Counted from the stretch's first letter, positions 9,072 to 18,039 are shown. The stretch: DNA of 50,491 bases from Bacilli bacterium (GCA_028705995.1 JAQWCH010000007.1:1-50491); one strand, 5' to 3'. The notes: generated from the sequence alone by a model not told the origin. Numbers and translations are program-made.

Positions 9072-9160
9072 GTTTATTCTCCCGCCACAGTAAAACCGTG
9101 ATTGCTATCATCAAGATTAGATTATTTGTTTAAATCTAAATACAATAAATTAATGTCTTT

Positions 9161-9631
9161 TTAGATTAGCTCAGCAATAATTGCATCCAGCTCTTCTGGT
9201 GAAATTTTGCTATCGTAACGACCAATCACTTCGCCGTGACGATCAATTAAGAATTTAGTGAAATTCCAACGAATGCGTTTGTTTTCACCAACAGGCGTTG
9301 ACTTTAGATATTTATATAACGGATCTGCTTGTGGACCATTAACTTTGATTTTATCAAAAATGGGAAAAGTTGTTCCGTGATTTAGTCGACATACGGAAAC
9401 ATAATCATCAATATCTTCTGGAGCTTGGCCGGCAAATTGGTTACATGGGAAATCAAGAATTTCTAATCCTTGATCATGATACTTTTGATATAGCGTTTCT
9501 AGTCCTGGATATTGTTTAGTATAACCACAATGCGTTGCCGAATTGATTATTAAAAGCATTTTGCCGTGATAGACATCAAGTTTAACATCATTACCTTGAC
9601 TGTCACGAACAATAAAATCATATACATTCAT
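9161..9631 (-). CDS. Glutathione peroxidase family thiol peroxidase
   Basis: A 156-residue enzyme that reduces hydroperoxides; bacterial members with cysteine usually take electrons from thioredoxin rather than glutathione. The peroxidatic cysteine lies in SATHCGYTKQY, and the catalytic Gln, Trp and Asn partners are in DFPCNQFAGQ and RWNFTKFLID. A further cysteine in VSVCRLNHG is near the resolving position of thioredoxin-dependent members. GAGGA lies upstream of the ATG. The free-methionine sulfoxide reductase gene lies 27 bases upstream on the same strand, so the two look like a small oxidative-stress operon. Confidence 0.93.
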   Translation of the reverse strand: MNVYDFIVRDSQGNDVKLDVYHGKMLLIINSATHCGYTKQYPGLETLYQKYHDQGLEILDFPCNQFAGQAPEDIDDYVSVCRLNHGTTFPIFDKIKVNGPQADPLYKYLKSTPVGENKRIRWNFTKFLIDRHGEVIGRYDSKISPEELDAIIAELI

Positions 9632-9658
9632 ATTTATTTCCTCATTTTATTTTAGCAT

Positions 9659-10132
9659 TTATACAGCAAATTGTCCGTTCAAAGACAACGATAATATATT
9701 TAATAGTTTTTGAAGTCCGTTAAGGTCTACTTGATCAAACGCCGCGAGAATATAAGAATCAATATCAAGGACACCGATAATTTTTCCTCTAATTTGTAAA
9801 GGCAGAACAATTTCCGAAAGTGTTAAGTTATCACAAGCAATATAGTTTTCTAATAAACGGACATCTTTGGCAATATGTGGCTCACCATTCTGCACCACTA
9901 AGCCGCAAACGCCACGACCAAGTTCAATTGCATCGCAAGCTACACGCCCTTGAAAAGGACCAAGAATAAGATGACCATCATGAAGAAAATAAAAGCCAAT
10001 CCATGTATAAATAGGAAAGTTTTGATAAAGTAGGGCAATAAAGTTGCTATAGCGACTTAAATCGTGTGGGGCATCTATTAATAAACCCGTTAACATCGGC
10101 ACTAAAGAATCATATCGTTCAATTTTACTCAT
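9659..10132 (-). CDS. msrC: Free methionine-(R)-sulfoxide reductase (GAF domain)
   Basis: A 157-residue single GAF domain protein that reduces free methionine-R-sulfoxide. All three cysteines of the fRMsr family are present: GPFQGRVAC, GRGVCG and YIACD, followed by SEIVLPL and GVLDIDS. These distinguish it from signalling GAF domains. The ATG at 10132 is preferred over a TTG four codons upstream; GAGG lies 12 bases before it, which is long. Only 50 bases separate it from the divergent glycoside hydrolase gene. It precedes the peroxidase gene by 27 bases, so both probably serve repair or removal of oxidised compounds. Confidence 0.92.
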   Translation of the reverse strand: MSKIERYDSLVPMLTGLLIDAPHDLSRYSNFIALLYQNFPIYTWIGFYFLHDGHLILGPFQGRVACDAIELGRGVCGLVVQNGEPHIAKDVRLLENYIACDNLTLSEIVLPLQIRGKIIGVLDIDSYILAAFDQVDLNGLQKLLNILSLSLNGQFAV

Positions 10133-10182
10133 AGTATTACGCAACCTCGCCTATATAGTTTACAATAAACACGAGGTTTATT

Positions 10183-11919
10183 ATGGAAAAATTAATTTCA
10201 CACTATGGGGCCTATCTTGATCAAACACACCCCTTAAACGAATATCCGCGGCCACACTTTGTCCGCAAATCATATTTTTCTTTTAATGGACAATGGGATT
10301 TGACAATTTTTGCTAGTGGTGATCGTAATAAAGCACGCTACCGTGGAAAAGTGACTGTTCCTTTTGCTGTTGAATCATTATTAAGCGGCGTTCCGCGCGA
10401 TGTTTACGCACCTGGTGATTTATTAGTATATGAACGGCAAATCGCATTAAATATTCCACTAGATGCCCACTATTTTACATTGCACTTTGAAGGAATTGAT
10501 TATCGCTACAAAGTGATTTTTAATCAAAAAGTAATTGGTGAACAACAGGGCGGATATCAAGCGTTGCGAATAACATTACCAATTAGTGAGATTAAAAAAA
10601 CCAATCAACTTATCGTCGAAGTTTATGATGATACTTTTAATCAGTATGCCGAAAAAGGAAAACAATCATTAAATCCTGGCGGCATGTGGTATTGCGCTAC
10701 TTCAGGCATTTATCAAAGTGTGTGGGGCGAATTTTTACCATTTGCGCCAATTAACGGTTTTCAAACAACATTTGATTTTGTTGAGGAAAAGCTCGCAATT
10801 ACGCTTGATGTAGAACCAGCAACCTTCCCAGTGATTATTTCCATACCGCGTATTGGGCATGAAGATATTCTGCTCGAAGTCCGGACCGCTTATACAGAAA
10901 TCCCATTTCCCCATCCGCAGTTATGGAGCAGTGCTCATCCGCATCTTTATGAAATTTCATTCCGTACACCATTTGAAGAAGTTTACGGATATTTTGGCAT
11001 TAGATCTTGTAAAATCGGTGAATCGCCATTTGGAAAAGCTGTGATGATTAATGATGAGGCAATATTCTTAAATGGTGTTCTCGATCAAGGCTATTGGCCC
11101 GAAAGTGGTCTAACGCCACCAAGTGATGCCGCCATACTTGATGATTTACGTTTAATTAAACGCCTTGGATTTAATACCGCGCGTGTACACATGAAGAAGG
11201 CTTCACCACGCTACTTATATCATGCTGATCAATTAGGTATTTATGTGATTCAAGACGTTCCCGCGGGTGGTCGCTATTCTTTTTATCATCAAACGCTACT
11301 TCCAACTTTAGGATTTAAAAAAGTTGATGACCATAAATATGCAAAATTTGGGCGCGAGAACCCCGATAATCGCGCAAACTTTTATCATTTAATTGAAACG
11401 ATGGTTAAAGAATTTTCCTACTCCCCGGCCCTCATCATTTGGTGCCCATTTAACGAGGGTTGGGGACAATTTGATGCTGCTTTGGCATATGATTTAATCA
11501 AAAAACTCGATCCTCAACGCCTTATTGACACGACAAGTGGCTGGTTTGATATTGCCAAAAGCGATTTTCAAAGTGAACATATTTATTTTAAAAAGATTAA
11601 GTTTAAACTCCGTGATCAACGACCTTATTTATTGAGTGAATTCGGCGGTTATTCATATTCGCCAGAAGGCCACACTTTTCACCCAGATAAGATGTATGGC
11701 TATAAAAAATTTAAAACACAAAAAGAATGGCAAGATGCGTTAGTCGAACTCTACCAAACACAAATCGTTCCCGCGATTGGCCAAGGTTTAAGTGGAGCAA
11801 TCTTAACACAGCTCAGTGATGTTGAAGAAGAAACAAACGGCTTGATATCTTATGACCGTAAAGCGCTAAAAGTCGATGAGGTACGCTTTCGTCAGTTAAT
11901 GGAAATGCTTAAATTCTAG
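10183..11919 (+). CDS. Glycoside hydrolase family 2 protein
   Basis: A 578-residue enzyme of the beta-galactosidase/beta-glucuronidase family, without a signal peptide, so it should act in the cytoplasm on imported oligosaccharides. The order is a sugar-binding jelly-roll domain (about 1-185, with YERQ and GIDYRYKV), an immunoglobulin-like domain (about 185-280) and a TIM barrel. The acid/base glutamate is in WCPFNEGWGQF (Glu425) and the nucleophile is in LLSEFGGYS (Glu486). It is shorter than E. coli LacZ and lacks its C-terminal domains. The exact sugar cannot be read. GAGG lies six bases before the ATG and a strong terminator follows. No sugar transporter lies next to it. Confidence 0.9.
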   Translation: MEKLISHYGAYLDQTHPLNEYPRPHFVRKSYFSFNGQWDLTIFASGDRNKARYRGKVTVPFAVESLLSGVPRDVYAPGDLLVYERQIALNIPLDAHYFTLHFEGIDYRYKVIFNQKVIGEQQGGYQALRITLPISEIKKTNQLIVEVYDDTFNQYAEKGKQSLNPGGMWYCATSGIYQSVWGEFLPFAPINGFQTTFDFVEEKLAITLDVEPATFPVIISIPRIGHEDILLEVRTAYTEIPFPHPQLWSSAHPHLYEISFRTPFEEVYGYFGIRSCKIGESPFGKAVMINDEAIFLNGVLDQGYWPESGLTPPSDAAILDDLRLIKRLGFNTARVHMKKASPRYLYHADQLGIYVIQDVPAGGRYSFYHQTLLPTLGFKKVDDHKYAKFGRENPDNRANFYHLIETMVKEFSYSPALIIWCPFNEGWGQFDAALAYDLIKKLDPQRLIDTTSGWFDIAKSDFQSEHIYFKKIKFKLRDQRPYLLSEFGGYSYSPEGHTFHPDKMYGYKKFKTQKEWQDALVELYQTQIVPAIGQGLSGAILTQLSDVEEETNGLISYDRKALKVDEVRFRQLMEMLKF

Positions 11920-11927
11920 CGCTTAAT

Positions 11928-11962
11928 AAAAACGCCTCCGAGATGAAAGGCGTTTTTACTTT
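11928..11962 (+). terminator. Rho-independent terminator of the glycoside hydrolase gene
   Basis: AAAAACGCCT (11928-11937) pairs with AGGCGTTTTT (11948-11957) around a 10-base loop, followed by ACTTTT, nine bases after the stop codon. Confidence 0.88.
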
Positions 11963-12403
11963 TAATCATCCCCCGATTAAAGCGCGAGATATAAAATCGA
12001 CAACTTGTAGGATTACTGAATTAGAAAGGAGGTAAAGAGTATTCTGCTACAAAGTTGCGAGCCCGCTAAACTGCAGGTGCCTCATATTAACACCAAATAA
12101 ACAATAGACAAGTAAAAATATTTCAAAAACTTAATGTAAGCGTTTTCGTGTTTTTTTTACCTATTTTAATTCTTTTTTTGAAAAGCACTTATACTTTTAT
12201 GCGATTATCACGATACTCAGTTCTCGATTGATAAAGTTTAGTTTCCTTAATGGATTTTGATAAAGCAAAAATTTATTTATATATTTAAGAATTGTTTTTC
12301 AAATAGCTAGAACCTAATCATTTTAATCCCTGGTACGATGCTGTATACTATGCCTTACTGTATAGATTATTACTCTATCAATTCTTCGTTCGAGGTATAT
12401 GAA
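11963..12403. other. Intergenic region upstream of the secreted nuclease gene
   Basis: About 440 bases without a supported gene. It holds a perfect ribosome-site sequence AAAGGAGG at 12025-12032 that is not followed by ATG, GTG or TTG at a normal distance, a cre-like box at 12135-12148 and AT-rich sequence. The only frame at the right distance begins with ATT at 12041 and runs 19 codons to TAA at 12098-12100. Confidence 0.45.
12135..12148 (+). promoter_or_regulatory. cre-like operator upstream of the secreted nuclease
   Basis: TGTAAGCGTTTTCG matches 13 of 14 positions of the CcpA box TGWAANCGNTNWCA, differing only in the last base. It lies about 255 bases before the nuclease start, so it would fit carbon control of extracellular DNA use if the promoter lies near it. 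No clear promoter was found to anchor it. Confidence 0.42.
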
Positions 12404-15022
12404 ATGAAACTACACTTAAAATTTACGAAAAATGTTCAGCACTCGATGTTTGTTTTTCTTTTTACAAGCCTAACTTTCTCTTTATTAAGTTCAGTTAATT
12501 ACCGCCAACCTATCCATCTGGAAGCAGCAATTCCATCAAGCGGCATCAACGCGACTAACTTGACGGATATCGAAGTAAATGCCTACTATCAGCAAGCAAA
12601 TGTTGATGGATTAACAGGCGAAGCGTTAAAGAGTGCTTTACACAATTTGATTGATGACCATAGCACAGTTTCTTATGATGGCTTGAAAACGGCGATGAAG
12701 ATTACTGATCGCGACTGGGCATCATCACCACTGACAAGTGCGGAGTTAAGTACTTATACCCATAACGATGATCCTAATTTAGATGTTTTTTATAGTAATA
12801 GCACAATAAAATCAAGTAATATTGGTTCTTCCGAAAACACGTGGAACCGCGAACATACTTGGGCAAAATCACATGGTAATTTTGGTGAATCATCACCGGC
12901 AGGAACAGATTTGCATCATTTGCGCGCGTCAGAAGCCTATTATAATAGTAAACATGGAAGTCTTGATTTCGGTGACACTGGTTGGACTCCGCCATATGTA
13001 AATGATAAAGGCGATATCGCGCGCATGATTTTCTATATGCCGGTTAGATATTTTGAATTTATCAGTGTGGCAGACCCTAAACTAGAAATCTTAAATTCGA
13101 AAACATCTGGGAATACTGCTTCAAGTACGGTTACTGGAAAAATGGGAATTCTTGATGATTTACTCGCATGGCATTATGAAGATCCCGTTGATGATTTTGA
13201 AATTCATCGGAACAATCTTATTTATAATAATTATCAATATAATCGTAATCCGTTTGTAGATCATCCAGAATGGGTCGATATGATTTATGATTCTTCTTAC
13301 TCAGGACCAGGGGCAAGTACAGCGGCTGGTACATCGAGTGTCGGTGATGGTGTGATTAATAGTCCTTTAACCAGCATCACTATTGATACGACTGATGTCC
13401 AAACAAGTTTTGATCAAGGTGAAGCTTTTAATAGCTTAAACCTTATTGTCACCGCTCATTATGAAGATAGTACTTCCCAGGTTATATCAACATACACGAC
13501 TTCACCAACAAGCGGTAGTTCACTAAATACAAGCGGTAATCAATCAGTCACTGTCACTTACAGTGAAAATGGTATAAGCAAGTCGGCAACTTACACAATT
13601 AGTGTTTCCGTAAAAACAGTTATTGGTATTAGTGTCTATGCATTACCAACAATAACACAATATGCGGTTAATGAAACTTTCAATAGCAATGGCCTTTTAG
13701 TTCAAGCAACCTATGATGATAATGCGACTGGTTGGATTAATGATTATGTTTTAAACCCTGCTAACGGCAGTGAGTTGGGTAATATTGGTAATCAAACAAT
13801 TCAAATAACAGCAGCTGGTCAATCCACGTCGTTTACGGTCGCAGTTGGTCAACTTTCAACGCTTTTAGCGACACCGAGTATTACAACTGTCGCTCTCGGT
13901 GAAACATATGTGGATAATGATATTGAACTTATGGCCACCTATAGCGCCCCTAATATAACTTCCTTTACACGAAATATTGAAACATTCTCGATTACTGGTG
14001 AAGTTAACACCGCAGCACTTGGAACCTACATACGAACTGTTAGTTATGACGGTTTATCGACGACCTTTTCGGTTAAAGTCACCAATGTTGGAGCTAACGC
14101 TGGGGAAAATGAGCCCGCATCAAATCTATTTATTTCCGAATATGTGGAAGGCAGTAGCAACAATAAAGCAATTGAAATTTACAATGGAACTGGTGCTTCT
14201 ATTGATCTAGGTGCTTTCGAAATTAAAATATATGCTAACGGCAATACAACACCGATTAATACTTTTTCACTCGCAAGTACTACTCTTGCTAATGAAGCGA
14301 CTTATGTTGTAGTCAATAGTAGCGCTTCCGCAGCTTTAAAAAGTGCCGCTGATTTATTAACTGGGTCTTTATCACATAATGGTAATGATGTGATTGAGCT
14401 TGTAGAAAACAATGTTGTGATTGAACGCATTGGAACTATCGGTGATAGCAATGTTTTTGCCGAAGACGTCACCCTCGTCCGTAAATCAACAATCGCCGAA
14501 CCAACTACTATTTATGATGCGAGTGCGTGGGATACTTATCCGAGTGATACATTTACTAACCTCGGTACACACACTTTTAGCGGCGGTAGTGCAACCTTAA
14601 CTCCGCTAGAACAAGCCACGGCGTTTAGCGTATATTTCCTTGAACTGACTAGCGATGTTTGTGTTTTAAATGGAACCACGAATCAAAGCGCACTGATGGT
14701 TGTTTGGCAAGAACTCGCAAATGAATACGCACCAATGGCGGGTGATAGTAAAGATATCATTTTCAATGCAATTGCCGATGATAGTAGTAGCGATTCCATC
14801 GCCCAAGCAAAAGCGCGTTATATTTATATTATTGAAAAGTATCAAGCTGAATATACGAACTTTCTGGAAGATGCTGAAGGAACTAAATTAATGCTTGAAG
14901 TAACACATTTTGTACCAAGTACATCTTTAGAAATTTCCACGCATCTTCTATTGTTAATTATTCTAATTATTTTCTTCTCAACAATAGTTTATTATTTTTA
15001 TCGAACACGCCAAAAACAATAA
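12404..15022 (+). CDS. Secreted, membrane-anchored endonuclease I with Ig-like and lamin-tail domains
   Basis: An 872-residue exported protein. A signal peptide (about 1-41) is followed by an endonuclease I domain (about 45-310) of the His-Me finger type: TWNREHTWAKSH (catalytic His151) and GTDLHHLRASEAYYN, with RNNLIYNNYQYNRNPFVDHPEW at its end. Three bacterial immunoglobulin-like repeats follow (about 318-540), then a lamin tail domain (ISEYVEGSSNNKAIEIYNGT, about 545-695), a helical segment with AKARYIYIIEKY, and a C-terminal membrane helix with a short basic tail. It should degrade DNA outside the cell while tethered to the membrane; no LPxTG sorting motif is present. GAGG lies 8 bases before the ATG at 12404, which is preferred to upstream starts. 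A partial paralogue lies at 48778-50491. Confidence 0.9.
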   Translation: MKLHLKFTKNVQHSMFVFLFTSLTFSLLSSVNYRQPIHLEAAIPSSGINATNLTDIEVNAYYQQANVDGLTGEALKSALHNLIDDHSTVSYDGLKTAMKITDRDWASSPLTSAELSTYTHNDDPNLDVFYSNSTIKSSNIGSSENTWNREHTWAKSHGNFGESSPAGTDLHHLRASEAYYNSKHGSLDFGDTGWTPPYVNDKGDIARMIFYMPVRYFEFISVADPKLEILNSKTSGNTASSTVTGKMGILDDLLAWHYEDPVDDFEIHRNNLIYNNYQYNRNPFVDHPEWVDMIYDSSYSGPGASTAAGTSSVGDGVINSPLTSITIDTTDVQTSFDQGEAFNSLNLIVTAHYEDSTSQVISTYTTSPTSGSSLNTSGNQSVTVTYSENGISKSATYTISVSVKTVIGISVYALPTITQYAVNETFNSNGLLVQATYDDNATGWINDYVLNPANGSELGNIGNQTIQITAAGQSTSFTVAVGQLSTLLATPSITTVALGETYVDNDIELMATYSAPNITSFTRNIETFSITGEVNTAALGTYIRTVSYDGLSTTFSVKVTNVGANAGENEPASNLFISEYVEGSSNNKAIEIYNGTGASIDLGAFEIKIYANGNTTPINTFSLASTTLANEATYVVVNSSASAALKSAADLLTGSLSHNGNDVIELVENNVVIERIGTIGDSNVFAEDVTLVRKSTIAEPTTIYDASAWDTYPSDTFTNLGTHTFSGGSATLTPLEQATAFSVYFLELTSDVCVLNGTTNQSALMVVWQELANEYAPMAGDSKDIIFNAIADDSSSDSIAQAKARYIYIIEKYQAEYTNFLEDAEGTKLMLEVTHFVPSTSLEISTHLLLLIILIIFFSTIVYYFYRTRQKQ

Positions 15023-15024
15023 GT

Positions 15025-15057
15025 AAAAAGGTTCCACTTAATTAGTGGAATCTTTTT
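15025..15057 (+). terminator. Bidirectional terminator between nuclease and acyltransferase genes
   Basis: AAAAAGGTTCCACT pairs with AGTGGAATCTTTTT around TAATT, with one G-T mismatch pair. It directly follows the nuclease stop codon and overlaps the 3' end of the convergent acyltransferase gene, so it can serve both. Confidence 0.85.
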
Positions 15058-15850
15058 GTATATATTGAATATAGGCGTAATTATCTTTTTGATGCGCAGT
15101 AGTGATCATCCACTGATAAACCTCATCACGAAGTTTCTTTTGTGCTACTTTCCGGGGTAATGTTGAATCGGGGAAAAAGGCGTCGCTTATTGTGACGATT
15201 GCTTTTGGTTTACGCTTATTATATTTATCGAATTTACGTTTCTGATACGTTGTGACAAAGGCAATCACCGGTGCGTTAAATTTTACTGGATAATAAAATG
15301 ACGTATCAACAAATGGCCGGATATCCGTATAATATGGCCAGATATGCGCTTCGGGATATATTAAAATTACGCGGCCTTGCTGATGACGAAGTTCCAAGGC
15401 TTGAAGAAAGTTTTTTGTTCCCCGTACTGATGTTGCAAGCGGAATGGCGCCTAACATTTGCACAAAGTTTTTTAAACCTTTGATTGATACCGCATCCGGG
15501 CTAGAAATGATACTTGCACGGCGAGGTAGACATAACTTAAGGTTCGGCATAAAAGCATCAGAAAAATGCGAATGATTACCATAAAGGAAGACCGCATTTT
15601 TACGGATAAACTTCCGGGCTTTTTTATTTTTAACTTTCACAGGATGAAAAATCATTAAAAATATTGTTAGTATTGGAATCGCAAAACCATAATAGACAAG
15701 AAAAGAACCAATGCGCCAAATGATATTATTATGGATGTAGCGGAACTTAGCATCCTGCTCAATGTTGATTGTTTGAATATTGTTATTAGCAAAATCATCA
15801 TTAAGCGGATCTTGATAATAAATAATGCGCGGTGAAGTTTTGTTTGCCAT
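15038..15850 (-). CDS. Lysophospholipid acyltransferase family protein (PlsC-like)
   Basis: A 270-residue membrane-associated acyltransferase. A hydrophobic segment (about residues 44-68) precedes the catalytic HxxxxD motif in GNHSHFSDAF, and YPEAHIWP with a following RPF corresponds to the acceptor-binding block (usually FPEGTR). The family transfers acyl chains to lysophosphatidic acid or other hydroxyl acceptors at the cytoplasmic membrane face. The changed third block and its position five bases behind a glycosyltransferase gene suggest an acceptor other than lysophosphatidate, perhaps a glycolipid; this is inference. The stop codon lies inside the bidirectional terminator stem. Confidence 0.82.
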   Translation of the reverse strand: MANKTSPRIIYYQDPLNDDFANNNIQTINIEQDAKFRYIHNNIIWRIGSFLVYYGFAIPILTIFLMIFHPVKVKNKKARKFIRKNAVFLYGNHSHFSDAFMPNLKLCLPRRASIISSPDAVSIKGLKNFVQMLGAIPLATSVRGTKNFLQALELRHQQGRVILIYPEAHIWPYYTDIRPFVDTSFYYPVKFNAPVIAFVTTYQKRKFDKYNKRKPKAIVTISDAFFPDSTLPRKVAQKKLRDEVYQWMITTAHQKDNYAYIQYIQKDSTN

Positions 15851-15855
15851 ATTTT

Positions 15856-17040
15856 TTATTTTTCTTCTTGTTTTGTGACAATAAACTTTTTACCGTGTTT
15901 TTTGTGATAATCTTGATAGGTTTTAATCAGCATCTTTTCCATTGCATCCATGCAGTGATCAAAAGCAAAATGTTCAGTAAAGCCTTGATACAATTTGCGG
16001 GCTTCAACTAATTCGTCTTGATTTTCAAACCAATAATCGATTTTCTTTGCTAAATCCCGAGGATTATCGGCTTCAAATAATGAACGTGGTTCTAAAGCAA
16101 AATAGCGCGCTGCTGATAGTTTTGAATTTGAAATGAGTGGGACAAGCCCCGATGAAATTGCTTCTAAGCAACTAATTGATTCAATCTCAATATTTGCAGT
16201 ATGTACATACAAATCGGCTTGATCAATAATATCACGAAGTTGATCGTGTTTATAAAAGCCGAGGAGTGGCTTATTAATGAGTTTTTTCCCGGCTTTAAGC
16301 ATTTTCTTTTCAACTGGGCCCTGTCCAGCGAAAATGATCTGAATGTCTTTTTGATGCTGGCTATAACGCATTGCTTTGTAAAGCAACAATTGATTCTTTT
16401 CATACGAATAACGACCAATCATCAAAATCGTAAATTTATGATTTTCCGGTCGTGATGCAACAGGACGCGGAGTAAATAACGCGTGAACGCCATTGGAAAT
16501 TACAAAGCCGTTAGTATGCCCAAAATAACTTTCAAAAAGGTCGCGAATAAACTGCGTTGGGTAGTGAATTGCATCAACGTGTTTAAAATAATGGTGCCAC
16601 AAAAAACTATAGACTTGGAAATTAGCAATTTCCGAGTTGGCAAGTCGGAAGTGCGAAGTAATATTCTCTGCTTGAGCGTGGAAACCAGAAGTAAACGGAA
16701 TGTGATGTTCACGTGAGTATTTTAGCGCAAACATTCCAAGTGAAAATCCAACCATCGAATGAATAATATCGACATCGCTTAAAGCTTCTTCCATGATTTT
16801 TTGATCAGCACGCGCAATCGTTACTTGATTTTTTTCGATATAACGATTGATAAATTTTAATCTTTTAAAAACAAGAGTCGGAACAATGTAATAACCAGGC
16901 TCTTTAATTTTATCGGTATCTGGGCAAATGACGCGGACCTCATGACCTTTGGCTTTTAATGAACGAATCAAGTTCATTGCCGCAATTGTCGTGCCATTGT
17001 TTTCCGCCCCGAGAACATCTGCAACAACAGCAATTTTCAT
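15856..17040 (-). CDS. Family 4 glycosyltransferase (diacylglycerol glucosyltransferase-like)
   Basis: A 394-residue GT-B fold glycosyltransferase. The N-terminal half has the glycine-rich NGTTIAAMNLIRSL acceptor segment. The C-terminal half has MIGRYSYEKNQ, FAGQGP and the E-x7-E nucleotide-sugar motif in IEIESISCLEAISSGLVPLIS. The pattern resembles enzymes that add glucose to diacylglycerol in Bacillota and Mollicutes. The start at 17040 is chosen for AAGGAG seven bases upstream. The gene lies five bases before the acyltransferase gene, so they form one operon that probably modifies membrane lipids. Other acceptors are possible. Confidence 0.85.
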   Translation of the reverse strand: MKIAVVADVLGAENNGTTIAAMNLIRSLKAKGHEVRVICPDTDKIKEPGYYIVPTLVFKRLKFINRYIEKNQVTIARADQKIMEEALSDVDIIHSMVGFSLGMFALKYSREHHIPFTSGFHAQAENITSHFRLANSEIANFQVYSFLWHHYFKHVDAIHYPTQFIRDLFESYFGHTNGFVISNGVHALFTPRPVASRPENHKFTILMIGRYSYEKNQLLLYKAMRYSQHQKDIQIIFAGQGPVEKKMLKAGKKLINKPLLGFYKHDQLRDIIDQADLYVHTANIEIESISCLEAISSGLVPLISNSKLSAARYFALEPRSLFEADNPRDLAKKIDYWFENQDELVEARKLYQGFTEHFAFDHCMDAMEKMLIKTYQDYHKKHGKKFIVTKQEEK

Positions 17041-17055
17041 AAGTAACTCCTTAAA

Positions 17056-17088
17056 CAAAAAGGCTTCTCTAATTGTAAGTGAAGCCCC
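17056..17088 (-). terminator. Terminator of the UPF0316 gene
   Basis: On the minus strand GGCTTC and GAAGCC (17081-17086 and 17062-17067) form a stem with additional pairs in the loop, followed by TTTTTGTTT. It separates the UPF0316 gene from the glycosyltransferase operon. Confidence 0.65.
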
Positions 17089-17123
17089 TTAATATGTAAA
17101 CCTTTCGCGTGTATTATATAAAC

Positions 17124-17690
17124 CTATTTAAACATTGCTCTTGATCTTCTTGGTAAAAAGCCACCACTAATTCCTGATAAATCGCTAATTGTTACAAGTA
17201 GTTCAGGATCAATGTTGCGTAAATCTTGCACAAGCGCTTTGGCGGCTTTGCGTTCAGAAAAGACCATCAAAACGACTTTTTCGCCTTGCACACCATGTGC
17301 TGTTACTTCGGTGACTCCGAGTTTTTGTCCACGAATAAAATCAACAATTAATTGGCCACTCGCTTTTGAGGCAATTACTTGAATCATCACTTTTCCGAAT
17401 GCTAGCCAATTTTCAATCATGCTACCAATATAAACGCCTGTCGCAAATCCCAGCGCATAAACGATGCCCTTTAATGGGGCCGCCGTTATATCGGTTACAA
17501 CACTAGCGGCAACAAATACCCATAAAATTAACTCAAAAAAAGATAAAATAGAACCTAACAAACGATATCCGCGATTAACTAAAATTAGCCGTAAAGTCGA
17601 GACTGAAACTTCAATCACTTTACTCGCATAAATTAGTAGTAAAACATACCAAGGCGTCGCTGTTAAAAAAGAAATAATCCACTCTTGCAT
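17124..17690 (-). CDS. UPF0316 membrane protein (DUF5698 and DUF2179 domains)
   Basis: A 188-residue protein with three hydrophobic helices in the first about 100 residues (including VIEVSVSTLRLILVNRGYR, the typical UPF0316 segment) and a soluble C-terminal DUF2179 domain (about 105-185) with VTAHGVQGEKVVLMVFSERK and LLVTISDLSGISGGFLPR. The family includes Bacillus YebE. Function is unknown; DUF2179 occurs as a cytoplasmic sensory-type domain in several membrane proteins. The ATG at 17690 is chosen because GAGG lies eight bases upstream; two earlier ATGs are too close to or before this site. The gene is monocistronic with its own terminator. Confidence 0.88.
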   Translation of the reverse strand: MQEWIISFLTATPWYVLLLIYASKVIEVSVSTLRLILVNRGYRLLGSILSFFELILWVFVAASVVTDITAAPLKGIVYALGFATGVYIGSMIENWLAFGKVMIQVIASKASGQLIVDFIRGQKLGVTEVTAHGVQGEKVVLMVFSERKAAKALVQDLRNIDPELLVTISDLSGISGGFLPRRSRAMFK

Positions 17691-17831
17691 ATTCATGTCC
17701 TCTAGCATGTATCATTTTAACTGAATACAATAAATGAGCAAGACATTGCCACACTAATTTAGACAAGTGTCATACTGTGTTGGTGGAGACAGTTTTTAAA
17801 GTATTTGCACTTCACTAAAAACCGCGATTTA

Positions 17832-17864
17832 AATAAAATAAAAACCCTCATTAGTGATGAGGGT
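17832..17864 (-). terminator. Rho-independent terminator of tRNA-Ala(GGC)
   Basis: ACCCTCAT and ATGAGGGT form an 8 bp stem around a 5-base loop, followed on the minus strand by TTTTATTTTATTT, 12 bases beyond the tRNA end. Confidence 0.85.
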
Positions 17865-17876
17865 AATTTCGTTCCG

Positions 17877-17952
17877 TGGTGGAGCTGACGAGGATCGAAC
17901 TCGCTACCTCCTCCATGCCATGGAGGCGCTCTCCCAGATGAGCTACAGCCCC
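17877..17952 (-). tRNA. tRNA-Ala (anticodon GGC)
   Basis: A 76-base cloverleaf with acceptor GGGGCTG paired to CAGCTCC, T loop TTCGATC and anticodon loop ATGGCAT between CCTCC and GGAGG, giving GGC for the GCC and GCU codons. The CCA end is encoded. Confidence 0.95.
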
Positions 17953-18039
17953 GATACTTATTAAAAAATAATCGGCTTATTTATCTTATGCAACCAACAC
18001 TCTTTTGTCAATGACAAACATTGTTTTGTCTTATAAAAA

